The notes beneath the pieces are model-generated. The model was not told where the DNA came from. It was given only the letters and a program-made list of their open reading frames with translations, and searched no databases. A stretch of DNA of 64,000 nt. Origin: Cycas panzhihuaensis. Its lineage: Eukaryota > Cycadophyta. Made by a program: the position numbers and the translations under genes. Location: NCBI GenBank assembly GCA_023213395.1, contig CM041465.1, positions 127,355,741 through 127,419,740 of the forward strand, given 5' to 3'. Positions 34,603-44,672 of the stretch are shown here, piece after piece (position 1 is the first letter of the stretch; every line of letters begins with the position of its first letter).

Positions 34603-35188
34603 CTTGTTCTACCATAATATCAATTGACATTTTCCACACACTTGGGATTGATATGCCCTACCCTATGATCGTGTGATATCTCTGCCTTTCCAACTAGTGG
34701 CTTTTCATACCTTGATCGTTGTGGCTTCTCAATGGCATTTGAGTCATCTCCTCTTCATAGTCCCTAGCATTAAATGCCCTAAATTCAAGCTAAATTCACC
34801 TACAAATTCTTCACAAACAAATATTCCCTAACTTGGCACCTTCACAAGCAAATCGTTATAGACAAAAAACTAGCCCATACAATGATTTTCCTTGGCATCA
34901 CAACTCATAGAGAAAATTACAATCCACAGAGATTATATATGTATATATATAATAAAAAATGAACATAGTTCATAGAAGACAACATTGTGAGGTGAGAAAA
35001 TTCCATTGTAAATGATCCCCAACACTCTTATTTTCTCCATAAATAATTCTTTTTCTTTTTTTCTAGTTTACAATAACATACCTAACTTTTAAAAAGCCAC
35101 TTGAATTTAAGTTAAAACTCGAACTCTTTAACTTGCGCCTTGTAACACTTCGAAATTGGCTCCTTGTAAACCTTGTTGTGATATCAAA
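34603..35188 (-). other. Leader and primer site of element B
   Basis: No gene is seen. Leader sequence continuing to the degenerate primer site TTTGATATCACAAC (35175-35188, minus strand) beside the B 5' LTR. It contains a short TATATATGTATATATATA tract near 34933-34950. Confidence 0.55.
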
Positions 35189-35419
35189 TGTGAGTAACTC
35201 AAACCTAGATCAAAATGCAAACACAAGAAATTCAAGTAGAATTAGTCTACCTTCCAAATATTTTTCATTCGTTAAGAATGATGTGATCAATGTACAAGGC
35301 ACTATGCTCTTATATACAAAATGGGATCGATAACAATCTAGAATTGACCTATAACTCCCCTAACACTTGTCATCATATTTGATGATAACTTTATGAGTTA
35401 CCAAATATTAATTCTAACA
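35189..35419 (-). repeat. 5' LTR of copia element B
   Basis: Minus strand TGTTAGAATTAATATTTGG to GAGTTACTCACA, followed by the degenerate primer site at 35175-35188. It contains TATATAAG (plus 35310-35318) as a likely TATA box. Pairs with 9689-9964. Confidence 0.75.
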
Positions 35420-37558
35420 ATGCTGCTACAATTCTTGTTACTATTCATATAGGATATTTCAAGATATTTCAACCATGAACTCATTACATGATTTTAATTA
35501 ATAAAATTAAATGCAAGGTCTAAATTGTAACACTTAAGCAGCTACTGTAAATACAATTGAATTTGATTTCTAATATAACATTTCACCACATATAAAATGT
35601 GTTATCTAGATGAGCATTTATCTATTAAAACCAATATTTTGACAATTCCAAATAAAAATATGCCTTAAAATTTTTTAAAATGAACTCATAAAAAAGAGTT
35701 TTTCCACTTATCTTGGATTTCAACCTTAACATTACTAACAAAACAAAATAAAACAGATTCATGTAACCAATCATTTTGAAGCCATTGAAACAAGCTTTCC
35801 AACCATTGACATATTTGAAATCTGTTATTATACGAGAAAGTTACAATGGAAATAGAGAGCATAGGTACTAAAACTCTGGTGTTGGTTTGAAAAATTAACC
35901 CTTTTCATTTGAGCATCAGGTTGTCTGAAATTTTGCATGTGACCATTTGCTAACAAGTTGGAGACGAATTTCAAATTGCATTCCAATCAGGTTTAATTTA
36001 CAATAACTTTAAGAAATTTTAAAATGAGGTAAAAAAAACAAAAACGTTTGCATTCTAATTTTTCATCAACCTGTGTGTTTTCAATGTCACTTTTTTTCTA
36101 AATTCTGTCCACAATATTGCCCTCTACTAAAAAATTTGCATGTCCATGCCATCTCCTCAATCTTCATCTCATTTCTTCCAAAGCAAGCTCTTATATTTAC
36201 CAGATTTTACTTTGAAATCAAACAAAGCAATTGTAGCATCAAAAATCAAGCGACAAGTCAACTAGTTAAGGTTGTGGCCTTCCAACCCATTTGCTTTTGC
36301 ATATGCTTCATGGGATGACCCAATGTCTCTATTATGTACTTATGTTGCCCACAACATTTAAATGACGTTTGATCTTCACAAGACCCTCAATCTTTGCTTC
36401 TCTATTCGGCATCTATGCATTCAACAACCGACAACTCTAGCTTCTTTCCTTTGCATCTATATTTTATAGTATTCATCTCATGCTTCAACATTTTGATAGA
36501 ATACAATCTCCTCATGATCTTGTCACATAAACTATGGATGGCTCTTCAAATTTTGATAGCTCCTCACAACATCCATGACTTCTTGCTTCAGTGTTAAGTA
36601 GTTCCTTTGGGTGCTTTCACATTCACAGTTGCATTCAAATTTTATTTGCGCCCACAAATCTTTTCATGCCTTTATCTTTTCTTTATTTCTAAGCATTTAA
36701 CTCCACACTTGTTCTGCAACACTCTACAACTACAACTATTAAGCATGGATATTCTAAGGTTTCATGGACTTACCAACATTCATCCACAAGCTACTTTGCT
36801 TCAGCCATCTTAATTCTCCACCAGCATTCATATTTCTTGAAATGGCAACTCAAATCAACAGTTTCTTTTTCATGGGCATCTTTGAGTCTATTGTGTGGGC
36901 TTCATACAATCGGTATTTGCTCACATTCGATTGCCATAACAAGGTGATTAGACTTGCATCTGTGATTTTCATGTACAAACTACTAGCATTCACTTCCCAA
37001 CTAGCGTGGAGTATTCCTCTTTAACAATAGATCATCATGACCTCATTCATGCCAACATCAATTGTCTCTATAGCATGTGAGACTCTTTCCAATTATTTGT
37101 CTTATATCCACCTAGCAAAAAAATATTAAATATAATTAACATTGTGGACTCCCCATTAAAATCCTTGCATGCTAATTATTTTGGCTAGCCACGTGCATAA
37201 ACATAGCCCACTAAATCAATTTCAAGAGCACCTTATGTGTAGATTTGAGATCCCGACATAAAGGCTCATCCAATCCATATTTGTTTGTTATATTAGGCAC
37301 AACATATTCACAAATAGGTTCCATCAAAATACATTCAAACAAATACGATTGATGCATCCACAAGATACCTAGCATGTAAGACTTTTCCAACTATTAAATG
37401 ACTCTAGCATAGATACAATGCTCGAGATCTTCACACCAATAAATCCCTACTTACTTCTATTTGTTGTTTCAAAGAAATCCAAGGTGCTCAACAATCAAAC
37501 CATAGCCACCAAACACCATTCCATCAACTTTGATACCAAATGCTGGAAATAAAATTGG
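35420..37558 (-). other. Interior of non-autonomous element A2
   Basis: Continues the interior from 9688. Blocks match A1 (around 37090-37230 and just inside the primer site, where AGCATTTGGTATCAAAG matches AGCATGGTATCAAAG in A1). Several plus-strand open frames of 66-86 codons (36073-37024) are hydrophobic and Cys/Phe-rich, have no counterpart in A1, and look like antisense shadows of T/A-rich sequence. Confidence 0.6.
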
Positions 37559-37570
37559 GCTCTAATACTA

Positions 37571-37957
37571 TGATAGAAAATTACACAAGTGCTCAAATAT
37601 CATGTTAAAAATGTTATATGAAAAACTATGAAATCATGATAATGAAAGATGAAATATACACCAATGTAAAATATAGCAAAAATAGTGGGAAAATGATCAA
37701 TTTTCGATTATTGCATTAAACGAGATACATATTTATACATAGAGTCCATCTCATAAAAATCCAATGATATTGAAGAACCTCTAAAATAACGTATGAGAAT
37801 ACATAAAACGTGAGCTCTAAATACACATTTTAATAATACTCATAGTTTAAAAATTTACATAAGTGTGCACCTCTTCAAGATAGCTATGCATAACATTTGA
37901 GGGATAACTATTACAATAATCATAGATCGACTATAGATTAAAAATTACTCTCCAACA
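37571..37957 (-). repeat. 5' LTR of element A2
   Basis: Minus strand TGTTGGAGAGTAATTTT to TTTTCTATCA, followed by the primer-site-like TAGTATTAGAGC (37559-37570 on the plus strand reads GCTCTAATACTA). Pairs with 9057-9411. The flank beyond it (ACTTA) does not match the other side. Confidence 0.8.
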
Positions 37958-39316
37958 ACTTAATCAAATTAAGGTGCATCGTCAAATGGACTAGACAGAT
38001 TAGTTAGAAGGCAGTTATTACTTTCTACAAATGTAACCAAGAATAACTTACTAAGGGTGCCAAACCACACATCAAGATCATTGCTATTTTGAAGATTATT
38101 TTTCACAGCTTCTAATCTATATGATGCTTTATTACTCCATCATGTGTGCATGTGTGTATTCACATTGGCAGCAATATAGTGATGGTTCTTATGCTAAAAC
38201 CAGCTGTTATGAGCACTATGAATAGATTGCTCTTGTGTTATGTCCTTATTAAGAAACACACGAACAAATGCTGTATTTGTAGTATTTGTATTCCTTATGA
38301 GTTAAAACATATAGATTGCAACATGTATGGTAGTGCATAAGGAGAGAGTTAAGAACCATGGACCATAGCCCGCATTGACTTGGCCTTGGGCTGACCTGTT
38401 CTAATTACAAATCAATAAATAGAACCAACAGAGTGAAATATTTGTTGAGAAATAGAATTCATTTGAGCATATCTGGATTGAATTAGTTTAGCAAGGCAAG
38501 TTTCATAAACCATGGGATAATTTTGAAGCTTGTTTTTCATATCTAACCAACCTTTCACTGCAATACTTCAGCTATCCACTTTGTTTCATCATTGTTAACT
38601 AATAAAAAGGTCAATCATCCACAAAATGTTTGCATAGGACTGAATAATTCTAATGCATGACCCATAGAAGTCTAGATAGATTGCTTTTCATTGACATGGT
38701 AAAATTAAAGCATAGCTGACACCAAGAGGACAATCAACCAAACACTTTCATGCACAATAGTTCCAAATCACAGTTGCTCAATCCAACACTAGGTATTCCA
38801 TGGAAAAGAAGCACATCCACTTTAAAATTCCATTTCAAACACTTTTAATGCCCGGAACTCAATACAAACAGATGGGTGGTAAGCCCTTACAGTTACCATG
38901 TGCTATTGAACAATGCATAATCTCTTTCTGAATTTGTTTAAAAAGCCCACTGAGATATACATGTTACTGTTCATTGAAGCCTACATAGCAGTTTCTCATT
39001 GCATGCAAACAATATCTGAAACATCAGTTATGAGTTCTTCAAGAATTGAGAACATTGTTGCAGAAACAGAAACTAAAGAATAGTTTTACAATGTGTTTTG
39101 TGACTTCAAGGCCTTACAAAATAAGAACCTTGCAATGGATGAAACCCATACTATACAACATGTAAAGAAGCAAGCTCCTTCTCAATGGTATTGAGATATG
39201 CTTGTACAGATTCTCAAACCAGAGCCCAGTGAATCACAGGACAACATAAATAAAAAGTTTCAATGGATTCCACAAACTCTCTCAATACAGCTATTCATGA
39301 GACACTGTGTTCTCTT
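37958..39316 (-). other. 3' flank / probable 3' UTR of the O-fucosyltransferase-like gene
   Basis: Low-repeat sequence directly downstream (on the minus strand) of the stop codon at 39317. No LTR, pol motif or other open frame of note is seen. The first few hundred bases would be 3' UTR; several AATAAA-like minus-strand hexamers exist but I cannot choose one. This is the longest stretch in the window that looks like ordinary genic surroundings. Confidence 0.5.
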
Positions 39317-39493
39317 TTAATGCAAGTCTGCTTGGAAGTTTGGTGCCTCACCTTGGCACAAATACTCATCACAAGCTGAAACAGTTCTCCAATCTCTCCT
39401 CAGTCTAATTATATCATCTGTGAAAGTGGATCCAGATGTCCCAATAAAGACACTTGCTAATGCACATATTGTCTTGTCAAGCATGGCAAACAC
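39317..39493 (-). CDS. O-fucosyltransferase-like protein, last exon
   Basis: Encodes the C-terminus of a plant GDP-fucose protein O-fucosyltransferase family member, a Golgi-type glycosyltransferase group with many plant paralogues. From the splice acceptor (minus ...TCTGGAAG|GTG at 39493) the frame is open for 58 codons to TAA at 39317-39319. It reads VFAMLDKTICALASVF, then IGTSGSTFTDDIIRL and CDEYLCQGEAPNF. The Thr/Ser-Gly-Ser-Thr-Phe-Thr block and the Cys pair near the end are hallmarks of the C-terminal part of this family. It joins in phase 0 to the upstream exon at 39843. No damage is seen in this exon. Substrate and paralogue cannot be told from this fragment. Confidence 0.85.
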   Translation of the reverse strand: MFAMLDKTICALASVFIGTSGSTFTDDIIRLRRDWRTVSACDEYLCQGEAPNFQADLH

Positions 39494-39842
39494 CTTCCAG
39501 ATTTCAAAGTATAAACATCAGTTGACAATATGTTCCTTAAAAGCAATGCAATAATTAGATTGACCAAGTGCCAATGAAAACAATTCCAGCATATGAAAGC
39601 AAAGGAAATCCAGGAGCAAGCATATTAACAAGCTTTCATTTTAAACATCACTGTCAAAAAATAGCATGAAATATGCTTCCCTTGATTTACTAAACATCTG
39701 AATATGACCATGATGCAAGATAAGAAATCCTTGACTTACTAAACATCTGAATATGACCATCATGCAAGATAAGAAATCCAGGAAATATGCAATCATAAAG
39801 ACACTATGAAAAGTACAAGAACTCTATGAATAAGATACAAAC
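39494..39842 (-). other. Last intron of the O-fucosyltransferase-like gene
   Basis: A 349-base intron with donor GT after codon CAG at 39843 and acceptor AG before 39493, phase 0. It carries a 49-base tandem duplication (39681-39729 and 39730-39778). Confidence 0.75.
39681..39778. repeat. 49-base tandem duplication in intron
   Basis: Two adjacent copies starting CTTGATTTACTAAACATC and CTTGACTTACTAAACATC; they differ at about two positions, so the duplication is fairly recent. Confidence 0.9.
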
Positions 39843-40049
39843 CTGATCATCAAGATGATGATGTCGATAAAGCAATGCATCCCACTTCTCTTTCCCATCA
39901 TGAACTGGTCTTTTAACTAGTGGAACAGTTCTACCATTCAACACAAGAAAAGACTGTAGAAGGTCAGTTTCACTTTCTGCTGCATCAGTTGACAAATAAA
40001 TCACAGGAGCATTTGTCATTTGGACCTTCTGAAGAATGCAATTTGCAGC
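39843..40049 (-). CDS. O-fucosyltransferase-like protein, penultimate exon
   Basis: A 207-base exon (69 codons, phase 0 at both ends): acceptor CAG before 40049 (preceded by TTTCCCATTCCG) and donor GT after 39843. The protein reads NAPVIYLSTDAAESETDLLQ, then NGRTVPLVKRP and KEKWDALLYRH. The 'STDAAESET' block and the WDALL-RH segment are strongly characteristic of plant O-fucosyltransferase family proteins and lie next to the last-exon sequence. No stop or frameshift. Upstream exons are not found in the 650 bases before LTR A3. Either a long, transposon-filled intron follows or the gene has lost its 5' part. A longer frame here (39804-40115) simply reads through both splice sites. Confidence 0.85.
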
Positions 40050-40103
40050 CTGCGGAATGGGAAAGAAGCAACTCTCTTTTTTTTGGTTACTGTCATTAAG
40101 AAC

Positions 40104-40497
40104 AAGCAACAGCAAGAGGGTTAATCACTCCTCAGACATTCCCTCTGCAATCCCCACCCTCAACAGTAAACAAAGACGAGCACAAGGACAAGCACCAAAC
40201 TTAGTGGATGAGGGTTTGATCAAATTGGTAGCAAAGCTCTAACAAAAACAGAAAATGCTAAACCCTTCATTCAAACTTTATATTTTTGGCAAGCATACAA
40301 GCAACAGCAAGAGGGTTAATCACTCCTCAGACATTCCCTCTGCAATCCCCACCCTCAACAGTAAACAAAGACGAGCACAAGGACAAGCACCAAACTTAGT
40401 GGATGAGGGTTTGATCAAATTGGTAGCAAAGCTCTAACAAAAACAGAAAATGCTAAACCCTTCATTCAAACTTTATATTTTTGGCAAAGCATACAAC
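40104..40497. repeat. 195-base tandem duplication, near identical
   Basis: Copy 1 is 40104-40298 and copy 2 is 40299-40497. Sequence such as GAGGGTTAATCACTCC recurs at 40116 and 40311, a period of 195. The copies differ only by one extra A near the end of copy 2, so the duplication is very recent. It lies in the intron upstream of the penultimate exon. No exon is recognised in it. Confidence 0.93.
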
Positions 40498-40701
40498 TAA
40501 ACTGAAAAAAAGACTTATCATGGACCAAGTTATGTGGAATCTGGAACAGGAATGCATATGTGGCATAGAAAAAGGAAAGGCAGGGAACAAGGTTCCAGAA
40601 ATAGTAGAGTAGCATCTGTTAAGAATTTTGAATCAACTGCTAATAAAGGATTCTAAATTTTGGACTGTAACTTCCATAATTTGAACTTCAAACACATTAT
40701 A

Positions 40702-41263
40702 TGTTGAAAACTAATGTTTCATTCATGGTCAATCCATGAATATTGTTATTATTCAATTAGTTATCCCTCAAATGTTGTGCATAATTATCTTTCAAAAGGT
40801 GGACACTTTTTTATGGTTCTTAATATGTGCACATTATTAAAATGTGTGTTAAAGCTCCAATCTTCATGTATTTTCATAGGTTATGTTAGAAATTTTTCAA
40901 TCTCATTAGACCTCTATAAAGTGACTAGTATCTATAAATATGTACATTTTCTATGCAATAGATAAAAATTAATCATTCTTCTAATTTCTTTTATATTTTA
41001 CATTAATGCATATTTCCTCTTCCTTAACATGCTATCATAGTATTTATATAATTTTCTAACATGGTATTAGAGTCCATGATATGATCTTTGAAGCCTATGG
41101 TTTGATCTTCAGCACGAATGGTTTGACCTCTATTGGAGTTCTATTTGTAAACATGACAAGCCTCATATCTAAAATACATCCTACAAAGCAGCAAATGCAA
41201 TAACTAATTATTCATATGACTATTGGAATTTATGAGATGCTTAATAACAATGATGAATCAAAG
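40702..41263 (+). mobile_element. Family A element copy A3: 5' LTR, primer site and short interior
   Basis: LTR 40702-41061 (TGTTGAAAACTAATG to TTTTCTAACA) matches LTRs of A1 and A2, including TTATCCCTCAAATGTTGTGC and TCTATAAATATGTACAT. The primer site TGGTATTAGAGT follows at 41062-41073. The interior begins like A1 (ATGATATGATCTTTGAAGCC) and is lost where the LTR at 41264 begins. It sits just upstream of the visible fucosyltransferase exons. Confidence 0.75.
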
Positions 41264-41539
41264 TGTTGAGTGAAAAATTGAAACAATAAGACAGATAAAA
41301 CGCGCACAAAGGTAAACTCAATGTAGGTGGAAGAATGGCCAAACTTTAGATTATGTGAAAGATGATGTACATACTTATAATACAATTCACCAAGTGTGAG
41401 AACTCTCAATGGTCAACTATTGCGTGCTGTCAAACATTTCAATGACACACAATTCAAGATAACCGTAAATATAATAATCACCAAATAGATGAGAGAGTGT
41501 GAATGGGAGGTTGGATGTAATTGGATATTATACCCAACA
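41264..41539 (-). repeat. LTR of an element related to C (3' LTR)
   Basis: Minus-strand TGTTGGGTATAATATCC to TCACTCAACA, preceded on its right by a purine tract (CATGGGAGAA). Shares blocks with LTR C (8657-9014) and an end resembling LTR H (61314). The supposed interior to the right shows no pol, so it may be another non-autonomous copy or a near-solo LTR. Confidence 0.5.
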
Positions 41540-42180
41540 TTCTCCCATGTAATAAATAGTTATATCAAATATAAAATGTCACATCAAATGATAAATGTAA
41601 TGTTCAAATGGCATTGGATCAAACTATTACAATAAACATAAAGAGTTGCTAACGTCTATATGAAGTGAGTTCTATCTACCAAACCACATGGGTAACCAAT
41701 CGTTATGACCACTGGTTAGCTAGAATGCTCCTTTGTGTACATGGCATAGTCATCACTAAGTCAGCTTCACCCTATGAACATGTTGTTCTACATGGCCAAA
41801 TAAGTGAATTGAAGAAATGTGCAAGAGTAACATGAAGAAGGGTCCCACCTCTTGCCACTATGGGACAATAAGCAATTGCCATTAGCTACAATGGCCTAAA
41901 ATTGAATATCAAATGACACTATAGCTTTACAAGGGCACTATGGCCTCACAATTTGCCTCCATGGACTTACAATCTTGCCCCTATGGACTTAAACATGCCC
42001 CAATGAGCTCTCAATTGCCACAATGGGCTACAATATCCAGCAATAATGTTATAAACATGGCTAAAAAATAGATGACTTAAATATAACATAAAATGACACT
42101 CTCCAATGACAAATTTAATGATAAATGCATTCTCAAGAGCCTAAAATAAGCCTCATGATAATTTTTACATTTCACTCCCA
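41540..42180. repeat. Imperfect short repeats around 'CTATGGACTTACAATNTTGCC'
   Basis: No gene is seen. From about 41860 to 42030 the plus strand repeats units of about 25-30 bases built on CACTATGG/CCATGGACTTACAA/TTGCCNCTATGG with variable spacing. These are decayed tandem repeats, probably part of a transposon interior. Confidence 0.45.
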
Positions 42181-43040
42181 TATTTAGGGTATGTTGCAGA
42201 CAAAATTGACACCTGTGCATCCAAAGGAATGTATGATTAATTTTGATTTAATATCGCTAATAAATGCAGGGCAACCGTTTAGCGAACATTCGGAAAAGGG
42301 AACGGACGTGGAACTAGCAAATAAATATGCAAAACAGGGTGTGTTCTGCCATAGGAATGCACTGTAGATAAAAAGAATGAATGTTGCATAGTCTAGGGAT
42401 GCACCAGGAATGCTCACAAAATGAACCAGGCAAAAAAAATGACACGTGGATCGAAACCGTACGAATGCACATGCAAATTAACTTGCAAAAGGAATGGATA
42501 TGAAAGGATGTGCATTAAGAAAAATGGACGGTTGTGACTTTTGGTCACAATTGTTCCTCAATAGGAACGCACAGACTATTTAAACACATCCAATCAATGG
42601 GATGGATGTGAGAGCCAAGACAAGTGAATCAATCGATCTGATCTAGTGCAGATAATAGTCCATTGTTGTATGGAACATGATATGATGTAAAAAGTGACTA
42701 TTGTTTAATAATATTTACAAAGTTACGTGGAATCCATGTGTACATAATGTGGAATGCACGATGCTTTATTGTGTTTTATGATTATACCATGGACTTATTA
42801 GGCATAATCTAGTATATGAATGTATATGTTGACTGTGAACACACCTTAGACTACAATGGCAACCTTGACAAGTGGATATCTCAGTAGGACAGATATTAAG
42901 TCAACATTGGTCCTGTTGCCTAAGTCCATTAGCGAAGGGAAGAAGAAACCGGAATCTTCTATGTGTAAAGGCGTGTCACCACGGTTGTCATGATGATGGC
43001 GGGGCTCTAACTAAGCCTTGACAGCCAGGGGGACCTTCCA
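42181..43040 (+). promoter_or_regulatory. Promoter-like low-repeat segment upstream of a gypsy gag-like region
   Basis: Contains a G-box/ABRE-type GACACGTGGA (42441-42450) and two perfect small inverted repeats (TTGTGAC-TTTTG-GTCACAA and GTTCCT-CAAT-AGGAAC, about 42533-42569). A TATA-like TATTTAAA follows near 42577. This spacing fits a plant promoter or the U3 region of an LTR. No LTR partner was found. The gag-like frame begins about 450 bases downstream. The motif matches are by eye only. Confidence 0.35.
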
Positions 43041-44667
43041 ATGCCACCTAAATGGCCTTTGAAGGCAGAGAAGTCATAAACAAAACCAAAGGGGATAGCG
43101 GAATCAAGTAGGCAAAGAGGCTTAAGATGGTCCAAGGAGAAAACGTTAAGGGAAGCAAGGAGATTGAGTATAGGGGAAAAGGAAGATCAAAGAGAATTAG
43201 TGGAAGGATTTGAGGCAAGTGGCACCCAAACACCATGAAATACAAAAAATGAAGGCCAAGGGGAACCAATGACAATCACACCTGCTCGAGAAAAGTGTTA
43301 GAATCTCAATAGAGAAGAAGATATTGAAGAGGAAAGAGAAAAAGATGAAATAAAAGTAATAAGCACCCCTAAAAAGGAGTTAAGTCTGGATTTTACTCTA
43401 AAGGACCTAAGTGACAACGAAAAGAAGGTGGAGGAAGGTCCCCAGGCACATTGGCAAAATCATCTTATTAGACAATTATTGGAAGACCCACTAGAGGGAA
43501 ATGAGGATCAATCATATTTAAGAACAACTCCAGTGGTGGTAGAAATACCAGGAGTACCAAGCATTATACAACTAAAATCACCTATTCATAATCTCTTATT
43601 CGAAAAAGGGAACAGTGGAGAAAAATATTGGATATTGTGACAACAATCGTTTAAGGCTAAATTTTTGGCATGTTTTCAGCGTGGTTTCCCCCCCTAATCT
43701 TACTCGGGGGGTTCCAAGGGGGGCGGGAGCCGAGGGATGCAGGGGGGTGGAACGCCCCCCGCTAAGAAGGGGTTTGGGGGCGATAGCCCCCAACCCGAAA
43801 AATTAGCCCTGTAAACCATATTGAAATGTAAAGAGAATCAGGGTCGTTCAATACAAATACTCTAGATTCTATGGTTGAGATTCATGCCTTGGATGTCCTT
43901 CTCATGTAGCCCATTTTAGGGCTTTTCTTATTATGTTGTATGTAATGTAATGTACTGTGATGAGGGTTGCGGCTGGTTGTTATTCTTAAGAGCACTGCAC
44001 TCGAGATGTCTTGCTTTCTCCATTCTACAGCAATAAAAATCGATACCTTTCCTGTGTGGATGTTTCCCTAGCACACTGCTAGGGTTTTACCACGTTATAT
44101 CGGGTGCATATGTGATGTTTATCTTGTATATTGATGTTATTGTATTATCTCTGATTTTAAAACTTGCATGTTAAATCTTAGTTTTGATTCCTGTAACTAG
44201 TTGCAAAATAGTTCAGATCTTGTGGCAGTTTAAGGTTTGGGACCTTGTATTCTCAACAAAGAAATGCCACTAAGAGGATTTTACAAAAAAATTTCAGATA
44301 GGAAGGAAACAATGCCACCACAAAAGGAGGAAACAAGGAATAATCCCACAATAGCGCATCACAAGGAATTTGGAAAACTTATCTTTCGTGATTCTATGAA
44401 TGTAGGAGAGCACATATACTTGTTCCAAAGATTGAAAGACCTTGAAAAAATTATAGATGAAATGGAAATCAAGGAGAGATTTGCCTACTCACTAAGGAGC
44501 ATACCATTAGCTTGGTATAAGTAGTTGGACCCATAGAAATCCTGGAATGAGATAAAAAAGGAATTTGAAGAGCGGTTCGTAAAATATCATAATAACAGCA
44601 TTATAGAGTTAACTTTGAATGAAATTCAATAGAAGCCAGACAACTAATTGGAAGCCTAATATATCTT
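43041..44667 (+). pseudogene. Ty3/gypsy-type gag region V, interrupted by LTR-like insert W
   Basis: The first part (43041-43635) is a charged, Glu/Lys-rich frame (70 open codons at 43428-43640) of gag-leader type. The second part (44259-44640) reads FGKLIFRDSMNVGEHIYLFQ, SLRSIPLAWY and SWNEIKKEFEERFVK, a good match in layout to the retrotransposon gag (capsid) domain of gypsy elements. There are two or three stops. The insert 43636-44258 separates the halves. The right end fuses at about 44632 to an RNase H fragment of copia element L. No pol of this element is present. Confidence 0.6.
43636..44258 (+). repeat. GC-rich solo LTR-like insert W
   Basis: Starts TGTGACAACAATCG and ends ATTCTCAACA. 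Near the start are C- and G-rich complementary tracts (CCCCCCC; GGGGGGTTCCAAGGGGGGCG; GGGGGCGATAGCCCCC) that can fold into hairpins. It also has AATAAA near 44032 and the LTR-like block GGGTTTTACCACGTTATATC. This layout is usual for a plant LTR with U3-R-U5. No primer site or polypurine tract adjoins it, hence solo. Flanking five-mers (GATAT, AAGAA) do not match, so the ends may be off or eroded. Confidence 0.55.
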
Positions 44668-44672
44668 ATTGC

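Larger units (their letters stand above)
9689..35419 (-). mobile_element. Ty1/copia element B, split by D, E and R
   Basis: The 3' LTR is 9689-9964 and the 5' LTR is 35189-35419. The imperfect target duplication ATTCT (9684-9688) / ATGCT (35420-35424) places it inside A2. Removing D, E and R leaves an interior of about 5.5 kb: polypurine tract 9965-9978, pol and gag 17311-21250, and leader pieces 21250-21991, 30710-30851 and 34603-35174. The primer site (TTTGATATCACAAC, 35175-35188) is degenerate. This is the host of three later insertions and shares its lineage with T. Confidence 0.75.
9057..37957 (-). mobile_element. Non-autonomous LTR element A2 (family A), split by nested elements
   Basis: The 3' LTR is 9057-9411 and the 5' LTR is 37571-37957. 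The interior is 9412-9688 joined to 35420-37558, about 2.4 kb once element B (9689-35419) is removed. The primer site is 37559-37570 (GCTCTAATACTA on plus) and the polypurine tract is 9412-9427. The interior matches A1 in several blocks, best at about 37150-37190 (AATTAGCATGCAAGGATTTT on the minus strand). No gag or pol is recognisable; the plus-strand open frames at 36073-37024 are not conserved in A1. The element lies directly 3' of the O-fucosyltransferase gene tail. Confidence 0.7.

Noticed and set aside
36073-37024. A run of plus-strand open frames (81, 67, 68 and 86 codons)
   Set aside because: They lie inside A2, are not kept in A1, have no domain, and are antisense to the element. They are best explained by base composition.
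39804-40115. A 103-codon frame as a stand-alone gene
   Set aside because: It reads through both splice sites of the 207-base exon. The family match is confined to 39843-40049.
40036-40437. Two near-identical frames of 68 and 60 codons
   Set aside because: They are the same chance frame in both copies of the 195-base duplication, antisense to the gene and in its intron.
41860-42030. Repeated short units as a CRISPR-like or satellite array
   Set aside because: Units are imperfect, of uneven length, and in plant transposon context. No constant repeat with unique spacers.
43680-43810. GC-rich tract as an organelle or bacterial DNA insertion
   Set aside because: Structured C/G runs with following LTR signals fit a plant LTR. 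No organelle gene is recognisable.
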